64,000 nt of DNA, taken from contig OMWB01000001.1 in the NCBI GenBank assembly GCA_900314645.1, forward strand, positions 62,001 to 126,000, read 5' to 3'. The notes beneath the pieces are model-generated. The model was not told where the DNA came from and ran no database searches. It was given only the letters and a program-made list of their open reading frames with translations. Of this stretch, positions 1 to 10,395 are shown one piece after another. Numbering within the stretch: the stretch's first letter is position 1; every line of letters begins with the position of its first letter. Both the position numbers and the translations under genes were made by a program. The stretch is from an uncultured Actinomycetes bacterium (GTDB lineage: Bacteria > Actinomycetota > Coriobacteriia > Coriobacteriales > Atopobiaceae).

Positions 1-1050
<1,050 letters not shown>

Positions 1051-1073
1051 GACAGCTCATGAGAGCTAAGTGA

Positions 1074-2540
<1,467 letters not shown>

Positions 2541-2543
2541 AAT

Positions 2544-2582
2544 GGCGTCACGGGCGTGAAGACGATGCCCGTGACGCCTTTC
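2544..2582 (+). terminator. Hairpin terminator after the GH1 pair
   Basis: Perfect 12-bp stem (GGCGTCACGGGC with GCCCGTGACGCC) and an 11-base loop, starting four bases after the GH1 stop and followed by a short broken T tract. It should end the GH1 transcript. Confidence 0.7.
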
Positions 2583-2630
2583 GTGTTTGCGGGAGATGCC
2601 CGATTCCTTCCTAAAGCGACGCACCCAACA

Positions 2631-2655
2631 ACTCTACTAGCTGAGCTAGACCGCA
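2631..2655 (-). other. tRNA D-arm-like remnant
   Basis: Read on the minus strand this stretch contains TAGCTCAGCTAGTAGAG, which closely resembles the conserved D arm of tRNAs (TAGCTCAG-TGGTAGAG). The flanking sequence does not fold into anticodon or T arms and no TTCGAATCC-type loop follows, so it is not a working tRNA. It could be a leftover of an integration event or chance. Confidence 0.25.
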
Positions 2656-2713
2656 TTGTCGTCCACAGCGGAGATATAAAAGGTTATCGCTATCAGAGCA
2701 AACACATATACCT

Positions 2714-2719
2714 ATAATC
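2714..2719 (+). promoter_or_regulatory. -10 box of the first double-glycine peptide gene
   Basis: A consensus TATAAT lies 38 bases upstream of the ATG at 2758. There is no convincing -35 hexamer at the right spacing (TATCAG sits 17 bases upstream), so the promoter may need an activator. Confidence 0.4.
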
Positions 2720-2757
2720 AGACGAAAAGAGTCGCCCGAAAGCAGAGGAGGACTGCA

Positions 2758-2949
2758 ATGACGACCGATGACATCAAGCAGAACCCCACCGAAGAAGTTG
2801 AGCCCGAGAACGAGGCTGAGCTCGACAAAGAGAGTCTTGAGGGGATAGACGGCGGGATCGGGATAGGCCCGTTCAGAGAGTTGATTAATCGCCCCGTGCC
2901 GGAGCAACCCGATGAGCACAAGGACGGTGGCGCCACTGGGTCGTGGTAA
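2758..2949 (+). CDS. Small double-glycine-leader peptide (putative exported peptide)
   Basis: A 63-residue peptide behind a near-perfect ribosome site (GAGGAGG, 6 bases before ATG). The N-terminal half is acidic and reaches the motif ESLEGIDGG, which fits the leader and Gly-Gly cleavage site recognised by C39 peptidase-ABC exporters. Cleavage after GG would release about 30 residues (IGIGPFRELINRPVPEQPD and a GATGSW tail) with no cysteine. It resembles the peptide at 9141 (DLEGVAGG) in its leader only. A C39 exporter is encoded about 13 kb downstream on the same strand. No modifying enzyme lies next to it. Activity (bacteriocin, signal or other) cannot be read from the sequence. Confidence 0.6.
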   Translation: MTTDDIKQNPTEEVEPENEAELDKESLEGIDGGIGIGPFRELINRPVPEQPDEHKDGGATGSW

Positions 2950-3005
2950 TCATCGGCTCAGCCATGCTATGATTCTCACAACGCATGGGGCATGGGGCCT
3001 CAGGC

Positions 3006-3032
3006 GACGGCCATCCAAGGGGATGTCTTTTT
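3006..3032 (+). terminator. Possible short terminator
   Basis: CATCC-AAGG-GGATG forms a short stem followed by TCTTTTT, about 60 bases after the small peptide stop. The stem is only five pairs, so this is tentative. Confidence 0.3.
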
Positions 3033-3048
3033 GGTCATTGTTCTGTAG

Positions 3049-3110
3049 GGAACGCTAGAACCTAACACTTCGAAAAGGGCACGTTGGCTGCCCTCGGTTC
3101 GTTGCGTTCC
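3049..3110 (+). ncRNA. Structured leader RNA candidate upstream of the methyltransferase gene
   Basis: Three nested complementary pairs fold this stretch into one long interrupted hairpin: GGAACGC (3049-3055) with GCGTTCC (3104-3110), GAACC (3058-3062) with GGTTC (3096-3100), and AGGGCA (3076-3081) with TGCCCT (3089-3094). A second hairpin (GAATCC 3111-3116, GGATTC 3130-3135) follows just before the ribosome site of the gene at 3156. The layout suits a cis-acting leader or small RNA. I do not recognise a named riboswitch class. Confidence 0.35.
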
Positions 3111-3155
3111 GAATCCCTTCTGACGTAACGGATTCACACAGAACAGGACACAATC

Positions 3156-3914
3156 ATGAACTTCCCGAAGGCAAACACCTTCCCACCATCAACCATGCGC
3201 GAGCGCAGCATGGGACCAAACCCGCTCAAGCTCTGTGAGGAGCTTCTGAGCTGCGCAGATATCCCGGCAGGGTCCGTCGTGCTCGACCTCGGAAGCGGTG
3301 CCGGGCTCACGAGCGCCCTCATGGCGCGTGAGTACGGCTTCGTCGTATATGCTGCTGACCTTTGGAGCAACCCGTCCGACAACATGCGCTTCTTTGAGGA
3401 GTGCGGCCTCACCAATCGGCAGATCATTCCGCTCAAGGCCGACGCGACCGCGCTGCCCTTCGCCGAGGGATTCTTCGATGCCGTCGTGAGCGTCGACTCC
3501 TACAACTACTTCGGCCGCGACCCCAAGTATCTGGGCGAGCACCTGCTGCCGCTCGTCAAGCGGAGCGGCGAGCTTCTCTTTGCTATCCCTGGTATGGTTC
3601 ACGACTGCCATGATGACCTGCCTGCCTGCCTGCTCGCGTCCTGGACCCCAGAGCAGCTCGACTACATGCACGACATCGACTGGTGGCGAGCGAATTTCGA
3701 GCAGACCGAGGAAGCTGAGATCGTGGACATGCACGAGATGGAATGCACGCGCGAGGCGTGGGCTGACTGGATTGCTTGCGACAACGAATACGCCGCAGGT
3801 GACCGCGCTGCCGTCGAGGCAGGTGCGCTTGACTATCTGAACACCATTGCGGTGAGACTCAAGCGAACTGCCCGAAAGCCTAAGAAAAAAGACTATGGGA
3901 GAGCCAGGTGTTGA
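3156..3914 (+). CDS. Class I SAM-dependent methyltransferase
   Basis: A 252-residue cytoplasmic methyltransferase with a Rossmann fold. VVLDLGSGAGLTSALMAREYG is motif I, which binds S-adenosylmethionine; VYAADLW is the acidic strand, and DAVVSVDSYNYFG is the post-motif region. The C-terminal part has a helical substrate region and a basic tail (KRTARKPKKKDYGRARC). The acceptor cannot be told from sequence; it belongs to the broad group of small-molecule methyltransferases. The YoaP-like gene starts 27 bases downstream, so the two probably share a transcript. A structured RNA candidate lies in the leader. Confidence 0.85.
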   Translation: MNFPKANTFPPSTMRERSMGPNPLKLCEELLSCADIPAGSVVLDLGSGAGLTSALMAREYGFVVYAADLWSNPSDNMRFFEECGLTNRQIIPLKADATALPFAEGFFDAVVSVDSYNYFGRDPKYLGEHLLPLVKRSGELLFAIPGMVHDCHDDLPACLLASWTPEQLDYMHDIDWWRANFEQTEEAEIVDMHEMECTREAWADWIACDNEYAAGDRAAVEAGALDYLNTIAVRLKRTARKPKKKDYGRARC

Positions 3915-3941
3915 TGTGTTGAGAGTTAAGAGGGCTTTGGT

Positions 3942-4691
3942 ATGGAGTACGTAAAGGTCACAAAGGACAACATCGAGAGAGAGCACATCTGCTGTGCGAT
4001 TTCGAGCAACAAGGATCAACAGGTTATATCGAAAAAGGCATGGCTCGCGGAGCGTCTTGATGAGGGTCTGGTCTTCTTGAAGAGCGTTGAGCGCGGCAAG
4101 TGCTTCATCGAGTATCTCCCGGCTGAGGCCGCGTGGAACCCACTTGAGGCGGATGGATACATGTACATCGACTGCCTATGGGTGTCTGGCTCCTTCAAGG
4201 GGCATGGGTACTCGAACGACCTGCTTACCGCATGTCTGGAAGACAGCATGGGCAAGAGCAAGAAGGGCCTCTGCATCCTCAGTGCCGCAAAGAAGAAGCC
4301 CTTTCTGGCTGACCCGAAGTTCTTGAAGCACAAGGGCTTCTCCGTATGTGATGAGTCGGACAATGGCATCCAGCTCTGGTATCTGCCGTTCAATCCAGAT
4401 GCCGCGCCGCCCAAGTTCAAAGCATGCGCCAAGCATCCCCATGTGGACGAGCAAGGATACGTTTTGTTCTACACGAACCAGTGCCCGTTCAACGCAAAGT
4501 ACGTACCCGTCGTTGAGCAGGCTGCTGCGGACCGCGGCATTCCGTTCAAGTCAATCCATATCGAGAGCAGGGAGGCGGCACAGAACGCTCCAACGCCCAT
4601 CACGACGTACGCGCTGTTCCATGACGGGGAGTATCTGACAAACGAGCAGATGAACGAGAAGAAGTTCGTCAAGCTGGTATCTGGCAACTAA
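3942..4691 (+). CDS. GNAT acetyltransferase with C-terminal YoaP domain
   Basis: A 249-residue protein of the YoaP type. The N-terminal ~145 residues form a GNAT fold; YIDCLWVSGSFKGHGYSNDL covers the acetyl-CoA binding strand and loop. The remainder, starting near KFKACAKHPHVDEQGYVLFY, is the YoaP domain, with thioredoxin-like features including a Cys in TNQCPFNAKY. Members are usually annotated as N-acetyltransferases of unknown substrate. It follows the methyltransferase closely, so both may modify or detoxify the same small molecule, but this is inference. A strong bidirectional hairpin closes the unit. Confidence 0.85.
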   Translation: MEYVKVTKDNIEREHICCAISSNKDQQVISKKAWLAERLDEGLVFLKSVERGKCFIEYLPAEAAWNPLEADGYMYIDCLWVSGSFKGHGYSNDLLTACLEDSMGKSKKGLCILSAAKKKPFLADPKFLKHKGFSVCDESDNGIQLWYLPFNPDAAPPKFKACAKHPHVDEQGYVLFYTNQCPFNAKYVPVVEQAAADRGIPFKSIHIESREAAQNAPTPITTYALFHDGEYLTNEQMNEKKFVKLVSGN

Positions 4692-4773
4692 CCGCAACGA
4701 CATCATCAAGACCGAACATGTTTCACCTCGCGTCTTGACTGAGAAGCACGCAGCTCCACTCACGAGCAGCTCA

Positions 4774-4815
4774 AGAAATCGGGGCTGCGCCTCCTGTGGC
4801 GTAGCCCCGATTTCT
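4774..4815. terminator. Bidirectional terminator between convergent genes
   Basis: A 17-bp stem with one mismatch (arms 4774-4790 and 4799-4815, 8-base loop) lies between the YoaP-like gene and the convergent S41 protease gene. It can serve both strands. Confidence 0.8.
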
Positions 4816-4830
4816 GATTAGTTCCTTGCA

Positions 4831-6681
4831 CTACACGCGCTCTTCGCTATAGAACGACTCAATGGCGTCACCCACGGCCTCAAGGTCATAGAGGCCGCTG
4901 TAGTCGCGCGTTCCATCGTCGTTGGTCTTCACGAGCTCGATGTCAACGGGAACGCCACCGTCAATGTTCTCCCAGGTGTCGCTCGTCACCTGTGTGTTGC
5001 ATGACATGGTGTAGCGCCAGCCATCGGCCGTCGTGCCAAACTCCACGGCGCAGGGACCGCCACCCGAGCGCTCGCCAATCACTGCTATGCCCCGCTCATG
5101 AAGTAGCTGCGGCAAGAGGTTGGCCGACGAGTAGGACGATCCGCAGGTGAGTACGGCAAAGTTCAGGTCAAACGATACGTCATCATCGGCGGCATCAATC
5201 GTGCCGTCCGTATTGCGGTCGGCCTTGAAGGAAACCGTCGTGCGCTGGCCCGTCAGGGTGTCCTCGGAGTGGAAGGCGCTGTCGCAACACAGAAGCGCGC
5301 GGATGCCTGCCACGGCATCTGCCTCGCCTCCCGAGTTGGTGGTCAGGTCGATGACGAAGTTCTTAATCTCGGGGTTCTCATCGGCCTTGCGGACGGCATC
5401 GACGAGCGCGGCGTACGAGTCGTTCTCTACAGGCATGCCAGCCTTGCCTGCGTAGTAGTCCTCCCAGCCATCGGAGTTCGTCTTGAACGTTTGGAACGAG
5501 AACAGCGCGGTGTCGCCCTCCTCGGTATAGAACGTGCCGAACTGGGCATCTGCGCCAAATGCCTCCTCCTTGGCCGCCCTTGTCCCACGGGAAGCCTCCT
5601 TGAACGCCACGGATGCAGGCGCTGTCTCCATGCCATACTCCGGCTCCAGCTCGAGGACCGATGCCGCAAACGTGTCGTCAGGATTCATGACGAAAAACAT
5701 GTAGTCTTCGAAATCGGTGTGCGACTTGTCGTCAAGGTCGTGCCCGAGCAAGCGATTGAGCCCCCACACGTACGACACCTTGTCTGCAGAGAGCAGCAGC
5801 TCGCGCGTCTCCGGATCGTTCTGCTTGAGTGCCTCGTCCAAGCCTTGGGTGGCTACCGCATCGTTGAGCGGGGCCGAGCCCGGCAACCCATAGAAGGTGT
5901 CAATCTTGAAGCACATCTCGTTGTAGGCAAAGTCAATCATGTCGGCCGGGCGCTCCGTCTCTGCCGTGAGGCCCTTCAGATAAGCCTCCTCATCGGCTAT
6001 AGGCTCGGTGCGCCGATAGGTGTTGTTTGGGTCGAGTACGTAGGCGTAGATCGTGGAGCCATCCCAGGACACGCGGAAGCTCTTGCTCGTTTCGAAGATG
6101 TCGTTTGCCGTGGCGAGCGGCAGGTACAGCGTCTCTTCCTCTGCGCGCAGGTCTATGCCAAAGTGGGCGAAGTCGATGCTCACGGGGCTTGCGGCACGCT
6201 CCGTCGTTTCCTCGTCAAGTGCGAGGAACGGTGCGAGGCTCGTTGCAAGCGTGCTGGCACCATTGCCCTTGAGGAGCGGTTGCGAAACGAAGGCGGTGAA
6301 ATCATCTGCCGAGAAGGTATCTGCGCTCGCATCCACAGTGGCCGTTGTCTCGTCTTCCACCGTAAGCGTGAAGGTGCCATTCTCGCCTGCGACTACGCCC
6401 ATCTTCCCATGAAGAAATGTCTGGTAGAAGTCGTCAACGCGGATATAGGGAACCGATGGCATGTCGTCGAAGAATGCAAGGGTTACCTGCTGCGGCTCAG
6501 CATCGGCGTCAAAGTAGGTCGGGACATCAGTCGTGTGCATGGCAATGTCTGGCTGTGCTGGTTGAGCTGGCGTGGCGCTCGTGGAGCATCCAACTAGGTG
6601 CATGCTTGCGACAAGCGCGAATGCGGCGACGATAGACAGCGCCGCGCACCGCCCGAAGCCTTTCGTAGCAGCAGTCTTCAT
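4831..6681 (-). CDS. S41 family serine protease, lipoprotein
   Basis: A 616-residue surface protease. The start at 6681 is chosen because GAGGAAC lies 5 bases upstream and the protein then begins MKTAATKGFGRCAALSIVAA with a lipobox (LVGC), so it is lipid-anchored outside the membrane. The C-terminal third is the S41 (CtpA/tricorn-like) core: FVIDLTTNSGGEADAVAG and TCGSSYSSANLLPQLL, where the serine run should hold the nucleophile, then GERSGGGPCAVEFG. The N-terminal part is a large unassigned region. A second lipoprotein protease (M13) is divergent from it, with about 150 bases between. It may degrade or process secreted peptides; substrate unknown. Confidence 0.82.
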   Translation of the reverse strand: MKTAATKGFGRCAALSIVAAFALVASMHLVGCSTSATPAQPAQPDIAMHTTDVPTYFDADAEPQQVTLAFFDDMPSVPYIRVDDFYQTFLHGKMGVVAGENGTFTLTVEDETTATVDASADTFSADDFTAFVSQPLLKGNGASTLATSLAPFLALDEETTERAASPVSIDFAHFGIDLRAEEETLYLPLATANDIFETSKSFRVSWDGSTIYAYVLDPNNTYRRTEPIADEEAYLKGLTAETERPADMIDFAYNEMCFKIDTFYGLPGSAPLNDAVATQGLDEALKQNDPETRELLLSADKVSYVWGLNRLLGHDLDDKSHTDFEDYMFFVMNPDDTFAASVLELEPEYGMETAPASVAFKEASRGTRAAKEEAFGADAQFGTFYTEEGDTALFSFQTFKTNSDGWEDYYAGKAGMPVENDSYAALVDAVRKADENPEIKNFVIDLTTNSGGEADAVAGIRALLCCDSAFHSEDTLTGQRTTVSFKADRNTDGTIDAADDDVSFDLNFAVLTCGSSYSSANLLPQLLHERGIAVIGERSGGGPCAVEFGTTADGWRYTMSCNTQVTSDTWENIDGGVPVDIELVKTNDDGTRDYSGLYDLEAVGDAIESFYSEERV

Positions 6682-6829
6682 GGTGTTCCTCACATTGGCC
6701 GAGAATTCCGCGAGAGCATGACGAGCATGGTCTGCCATATACTTCATTGTCAATATATGCTTTGCCGTAGAGAAGCAGGAATATGGTAGCTGCAGACGTT
6801 GGCGTTCGATTGGTTTCAGGGGGTCTGGC

Positions 6830-8989
6830 ATGAGAAGGTGCTCTGGCAGATGGGTGTCGGTCGGCGGTGTCTTTGCGACGGCGCTCCTCGTGTTGTCGTT
6901 GGTGGCGTGCGCGGGTAGTCAGGCGCCAACGCCCCAACAGTCATTCGAACAGCCGTCTGAGGAGATGGTTGAGGCGGTTGACCAGGCAGTCATTGCTGCT
7001 CCTGGCGACACGTCGGGTGGCTCGCCGTGGATTGACTCCAACCTCAAGGCAAACATCAAGCCCGGCATGGAAATCTCTCCCAAAGATGACTTCTACCTGT
7101 ATACCAATTACGACTGGCTGCTCAACGCAGAGATACCTGCTGGTGACAGAGTTGCAGCCGTTGAGCTCGGTAACAAAGGTCGCGAGCATGCCATGGCAGC
7201 TGTTTCAGGGGAGGACCTCACCAATCACGATGCGCGCCAGGCGCAGCTGCTCTACCGTGTTGCGGCAGATGCGGAAGCGCGTGATGCTGCGGGCGTAGAG
7301 CCCGCACGGGCGACCATTGATGACATCCGCTCGCTTGCGACCATCGAAGACGTTACCGCGTTTCTGCTCGATTCCGAGCGTAGTGCGGGGGCACCCTCGC
7401 TCGTACAGGTGCGCAACAGGAGGGACCCTGATGACGACACTTGCTATGTCGCACGCGTGAACCTCTCGCCGGCAACTATCGGGAGCTCCATGGGAACCAT
7501 AGGTATGGATGCCACGATGGTGACCCCCGATGATCCGCTCTATCAGGCACGTCTTGCGTGTGCAAGCGCGGTGCTCACCCGCGCTGGCCTTACCGAGGAG
7601 GAGGCAAAGACGGTCTTCGAGAATCGCATGGAACTTGAAAGGCGCATCGTCCAGGATGCGGCCAAGCTCGAGGAAGGTATGGACGAGGAGGCAGAAAGCC
7701 CAAGACTCAAGCTTGAAGAGCTGGATGCATTTACCGGCACGTTCCCGCTTCGCGCACTCGTTGAGGCGCAGGGCTATGGCGCGGCAAACGAGTTCCTCAT
7801 TGACGAAGAAGCCGGCATACGTGCTGCCTGTGCGCTCTTCACGCAGGACAACATCGAGCTCATCCGCGACTATCTCCTCGGTGGCTACGCACTTGAGGTG
7901 TCGGGCTGGCTTGATACTCAGACATTTGAGGCATGGCGCAAGGATTACGCTGCGCTCGGGTACTACGACCAGCTTGCGAGTAGCATTGCGACTCCTGAAG
8001 AGACGGCGTTCGACCTTACGTGCGCCGTGCTACCCACACCCGTGGGCCGCGCATACGTCGAGGCATACAATCTCGAACACACCAAGGAGTATGTGGAAAG
8101 CCTCTGCAAGGAGGCCATCGAAGCGCACAAGGAATGCATTAACGCGAGCGAGTGGCTTTCGGACGCCTCTAAAGAGCATCTTACTGAGAAGCTTGACAGC
8201 ATTACGATTCACGCGGTCTATCCAGAGGTTTGGGAGGATTACTCTGGGCTCAATCTCGATGGCCTGAGCTACTATGAGGCCCGTCGTGCCGTGTGGCTCT
8301 ATGACATCGAACGCAATGCGGCATATACGAACCAACCCATGGACGCCCGTCTGTGGAACGATCCTTCCCTCATCAATTCGGTGGCTCGGTACAATGGGAG
8401 TGCGAACGAATTCGTCGTTGCTGCGGGCGCCGTCGATGGCCCTGTTGCCAGCTATGAGGCAGGGGAGATATCGCTTGGTGAGCTCATAGGCAGCCCTGCT
8501 GGCTACTGCATCTTCCACGAGATTGGGCACTCGCTTGACTCGATAGACCTTTCGATTGATAAGGACGGGAACCCCATAGAGGGGTCGCTCCTGGATCCCG
8601 CCGATCTCGAGGAGTATGAGCAGCGCATTCAGAAGGCGCTGGACTACTACGATTCCATCGTCGCGTTTACGGGACAAAACGTGGTGGGCAAAGTGTGCCT
8701 GAACGAGGGACTCACCGAGGTTAGCGGCCTGCAAGCAGCGCTCAAGTATGCGGCGCATCAGGAGAATTTCGACTACGAAGGCCTCTTCAGGAACCGTGCC
8801 TTGATGCGCTGCGGTCTACGCACGCCCGAGTTTGAGCTGCAGTGCATACTGGGCGGCGACAGCCATCCGTCCGCATACCTTGACGTCAACGGCTCCGCTC
8901 AGCAGTTCGAGGAATTCTACGAGACCTATGACGTGCAGGAGGGTGACGGAATGTACCTCGCGCAGGAAGACCGTATAGCCATCTGGTAG
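6830..8989 (+). CDS. M13 family zinc metallopeptidase, lipoprotein
   Basis: A 719-residue neprilysin-like (PepO type) endopeptidase with an N-terminal lipoprotein signal ending in LVAC, so it faces outward. FHEIGHSLDS gives the HExxH zinc motif (His563, Glu564, His567). The third zinc ligand is Glu626 in LNEGLTEVSG; the 63-residue spacing matches neprilysin. The family motif is ENxAD, but here it is EGLTE, so the usual aspartate is replaced by Glu630. The start has AGGGGG 6 bases upstream. Family members cut short peptides, which fits a role near peptide genes. Divergent from the S41 lipoprotein gene. Confidence 0.9.
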   Translation: MRRCSGRWVSVGGVFATALLVLSLVACAGSQAPTPQQSFEQPSEEMVEAVDQAVIAAPGDTSGGSPWIDSNLKANIKPGMEISPKDDFYLYTNYDWLLNAEIPAGDRVAAVELGNKGREHAMAAVSGEDLTNHDARQAQLLYRVAADAEARDAAGVEPARATIDDIRSLATIEDVTAFLLDSERSAGAPSLVQVRNRRDPDDDTCYVARVNLSPATIGSSMGTIGMDATMVTPDDPLYQARLACASAVLTRAGLTEEEAKTVFENRMELERRIVQDAAKLEEGMDEEAESPRLKLEELDAFTGTFPLRALVEAQGYGAANEFLIDEEAGIRAACALFTQDNIELIRDYLLGGYALEVSGWLDTQTFEAWRKDYAALGYYDQLASSIATPEETAFDLTCAVLPTPVGRAYVEAYNLEHTKEYVESLCKEAIEAHKECINASEWLSDASKEHLTEKLDSITIHAVYPEVWEDYSGLNLDGLSYYEARRAVWLYDIERNAAYTNQPMDARLWNDPSLINSVARYNGSANEFVVAAGAVDGPVASYEAGEISLGELIGSPAGYCIFHEIGHSLDSIDLSIDKDGNPIEGSLLDPADLEEYEQRIQKALDYYDSIVAFTGQNVVGKVCLNEGLTEVSGLQAALKYAAHQENFDYEGLFRNRALMRCGLRTPEFELQCILGGDSHPSAYLDVNGSAQQFEEFYETYDVQEGDGMYLAQEDRIAIW

Positions 8990-9012
8990 CGAGGAGACCC
9001 ACGTACTGCTGA

Positions 9013-9044
9013 GGCCGCCGCTGCAATTGTTTGCAGCGGCGGCC
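9013..9044 (+). terminator. Terminator after the M13 gene
   Basis: Perfect 13-bp GC-rich stem (GGCCGCCGCTGCA and its complement) with a 6-base loop, 23 bases after the stop. No long T tract follows. Confidence 0.7.
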
Positions 9045-9140
9045 TGCGTCATGCCGTCAGTTTCTCAAGACGTGTCCATGGAATCTGTCGTATTCTTGAT
9101 GTGCTATAAGGCGGTACCAATTGATCAGAAGGAGGACGTC

Positions 9141-9359
9141 ATGGCAGAAGAGATTCAGGAGCTGAACAACGAAGATCTGGAAGGCGTCGCTGGTGGCAAG
9201 GTTACGATCAGGGTTCCCTTTTCGACGACGCGGCTCCGCCAATTGATTGCAGATGCGGAGAATAACGGAGAGTCGCTCGACTGGGTACTCCAGCAGATCG
9301 ACGCAGATGACGAGCGTAAGTGGGTGCGTAGGGAGTGGGAGAAGACTCACAGGGGCTAA
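9141..9359 (+). CDS. Small double-glycine-leader peptide (putative exported peptide)
   Basis: A 72-residue peptide with a very strong ribosome site (GAAGGAGGACGTC before ATG). The leader MAEEIQELNNEDLEGVAGG is a textbook C39-exporter leader with Leu at -7, Val at -4 and GG at -2/-1. The predicted mature part of 53 residues starts KVTIRVPFSTTRLRQL, is charged and probably helical (LDWVLQQIDADDERKWV), and has no cysteine, so no lanthionine or disulphide bridge is possible. It is followed by its own terminator and then by the PepSY-like lipoprotein. The NHLM-type exporter at 15330-20179 is the obvious candidate transporter. Function unknown; bacteriocin-like or signalling roles are both open. 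Confidence 0.75.
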   Translation: MAEEIQELNNEDLEGVAGGKVTIRVPFSTTRLRQLIADAENNGESLDWVLQQIDADDERKWVRREWEKTHRG

Positions 9360-9400
9360 TTGCACCATTGCACTGAGCATACGTTCTTGAGCAACAGGCT

Positions 9401-9436
9401 GGCCTCTCCGCGCGTCAATGCGGGGAGGCCCTTCTT
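9401..9436 (+). terminator. Terminator after the second peptide gene
   Basis: Stem GGCCTCTCCGC with GCGGGGAGGCC (one G-T pair, 8-base loop), followed by CTTCTT. It isolates the peptide gene as its own transcript. Confidence 0.75.
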
Positions 9437-9537
9437 GTTGGAGGTGAGGCGTTTCACCTACAGCATTGTTCTTACGAAGATGCTAGCTTGATTCGAAGGC
9501 TCTCTCGCCCTTACAATTTGCCCAGTTCACCGGGGGA

Positions 9538-10353
9538 ATGGGGGCCACCGTGAAGCTTGCTCTTTCCTTTGCACTTGCCGTGAGTCTGTCTCTGGGTCTT
9601 GGTGCCTGCGCTTCGGCCAGCGACCCTGCAGAGAATGCGACCGTTAACGAGGAGTTGGCAAACAGCCAGAACGAGACGGACGAAAGCGTCTCCACAGACG
9701 AGTCCTCTTCGTCTGAGACAGAGCAGGCTGATGACGGCAAGCTTGAATCCAGGGACATCATGCATGCCGCTTTTGAGGAGTCTCCCATTCCTGCGCGATT
9801 GGCGTTCAACATTCTGGTGGGGCTCGAACAAGACGGTGTTCGCCCCGTGACCTTTGACACGGAGCTTGGTCAGTTTTGCTATTACGTCGATGTCTATACA
9901 GGAGAAGTCGTCGATCGGATTGAACCTGAGTACACCGAGGAAGACCTTGCGAACAGCGAGATCATCGACAGCGCGGCGGCCAAGAACGCCGTCTTTGCCG
10001 TATGCCCAATACCTTCAAAGCTGGCGTATGGAATGAAGATCTCACTGAAGCTCCCAACGTGGGTGGTCACGTTTGACTCGATGTACGGACACTTCTCCTA
10101 TGTCGTCGACGCAAAGACGGGCGAGGTCCTTGAAAAGGACGAGCCCGAGCTGCCCGAAGTCATCGAAGACCCCTTTGACCTCGCGCACGACGCCTGTCTT
10201 GCCATGCTCGACGGCTATGACGGTACGGCCGAGAGTATGACTCTGCGCATGCGAGGCCAGCAACAGGCGATCATAGAGGTCGAATTTGACTGGAAGGGTG
10301 ACCACTACTCCATGGAATACGACATTAACTCCAAGACCGTTACAATCAAGTAG
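9538..10353 (+). CDS. PepSY-like repeat lipoprotein
   Basis: A 271-residue exported protein. The signal (LALSFALAVSLSLGLGAC) ends in a lipobox, followed by a Ser/Glu-rich linker to about residue 70. Three copies of a PepSY-like unit follow, recognisable as VTFDTELGQFCYYVDVYTG, VTFDSMYGHFSYVVDAKTG and a last copy ending SMEYDINSKTVTIK. PepSY domains often inhibit or bind peptidases in the envelope, and two lipoprotein proteases are encoded just upstream. The ATG at 9538 has its G-run too close, so the GTG at 9550 may be the true start. It could be an immunity or chaperone-like factor for the neighbouring peptide, but that is a guess. Confidence 0.65.
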   Translation: MGATVKLALSFALAVSLSLGLGACASASDPAENATVNEELANSQNETDESVSTDESSSSETEQADDGKLESRDIMHAAFEESPIPARLAFNILVGLEQDGVRPVTFDTELGQFCYYVDVYTGEVVDRIEPEYTEEDLANSEIIDSAAAKNAVFAVCPIPSKLAYGMKISLKLPTWVVTFDSMYGHFSYVVDAKTGEVLEKDEPELPEVIEDPFDLAHDACLAMLDGYDGTAESMTLRMRGQQQAIIEVEFDWKGDHYSMEYDINSKTVTIK

Positions 10354-10395
10354 GCCGCTTCAATCTGCGATGACGCCCTGACGGCGGAGGTGCTC

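Noticed and set aside
2631..2655. A functional tRNA gene
   Set aside because: Only a D-arm-like stretch exists; anticodon and T arms are absent and the loop lacks the GG pair.
2758..2949. Lanthipeptide precursor
   Set aside because: The core has no cysteine and no lanthionine synthetase gene is present.
5269..6597. A 442-residue open frame opposite the S41 protease gene
   Set aside because: Composition is arginine, valine and leucine rich with no motif, and the real lipoprotein frame on the other strand has signal, lipobox and catalytic segments.
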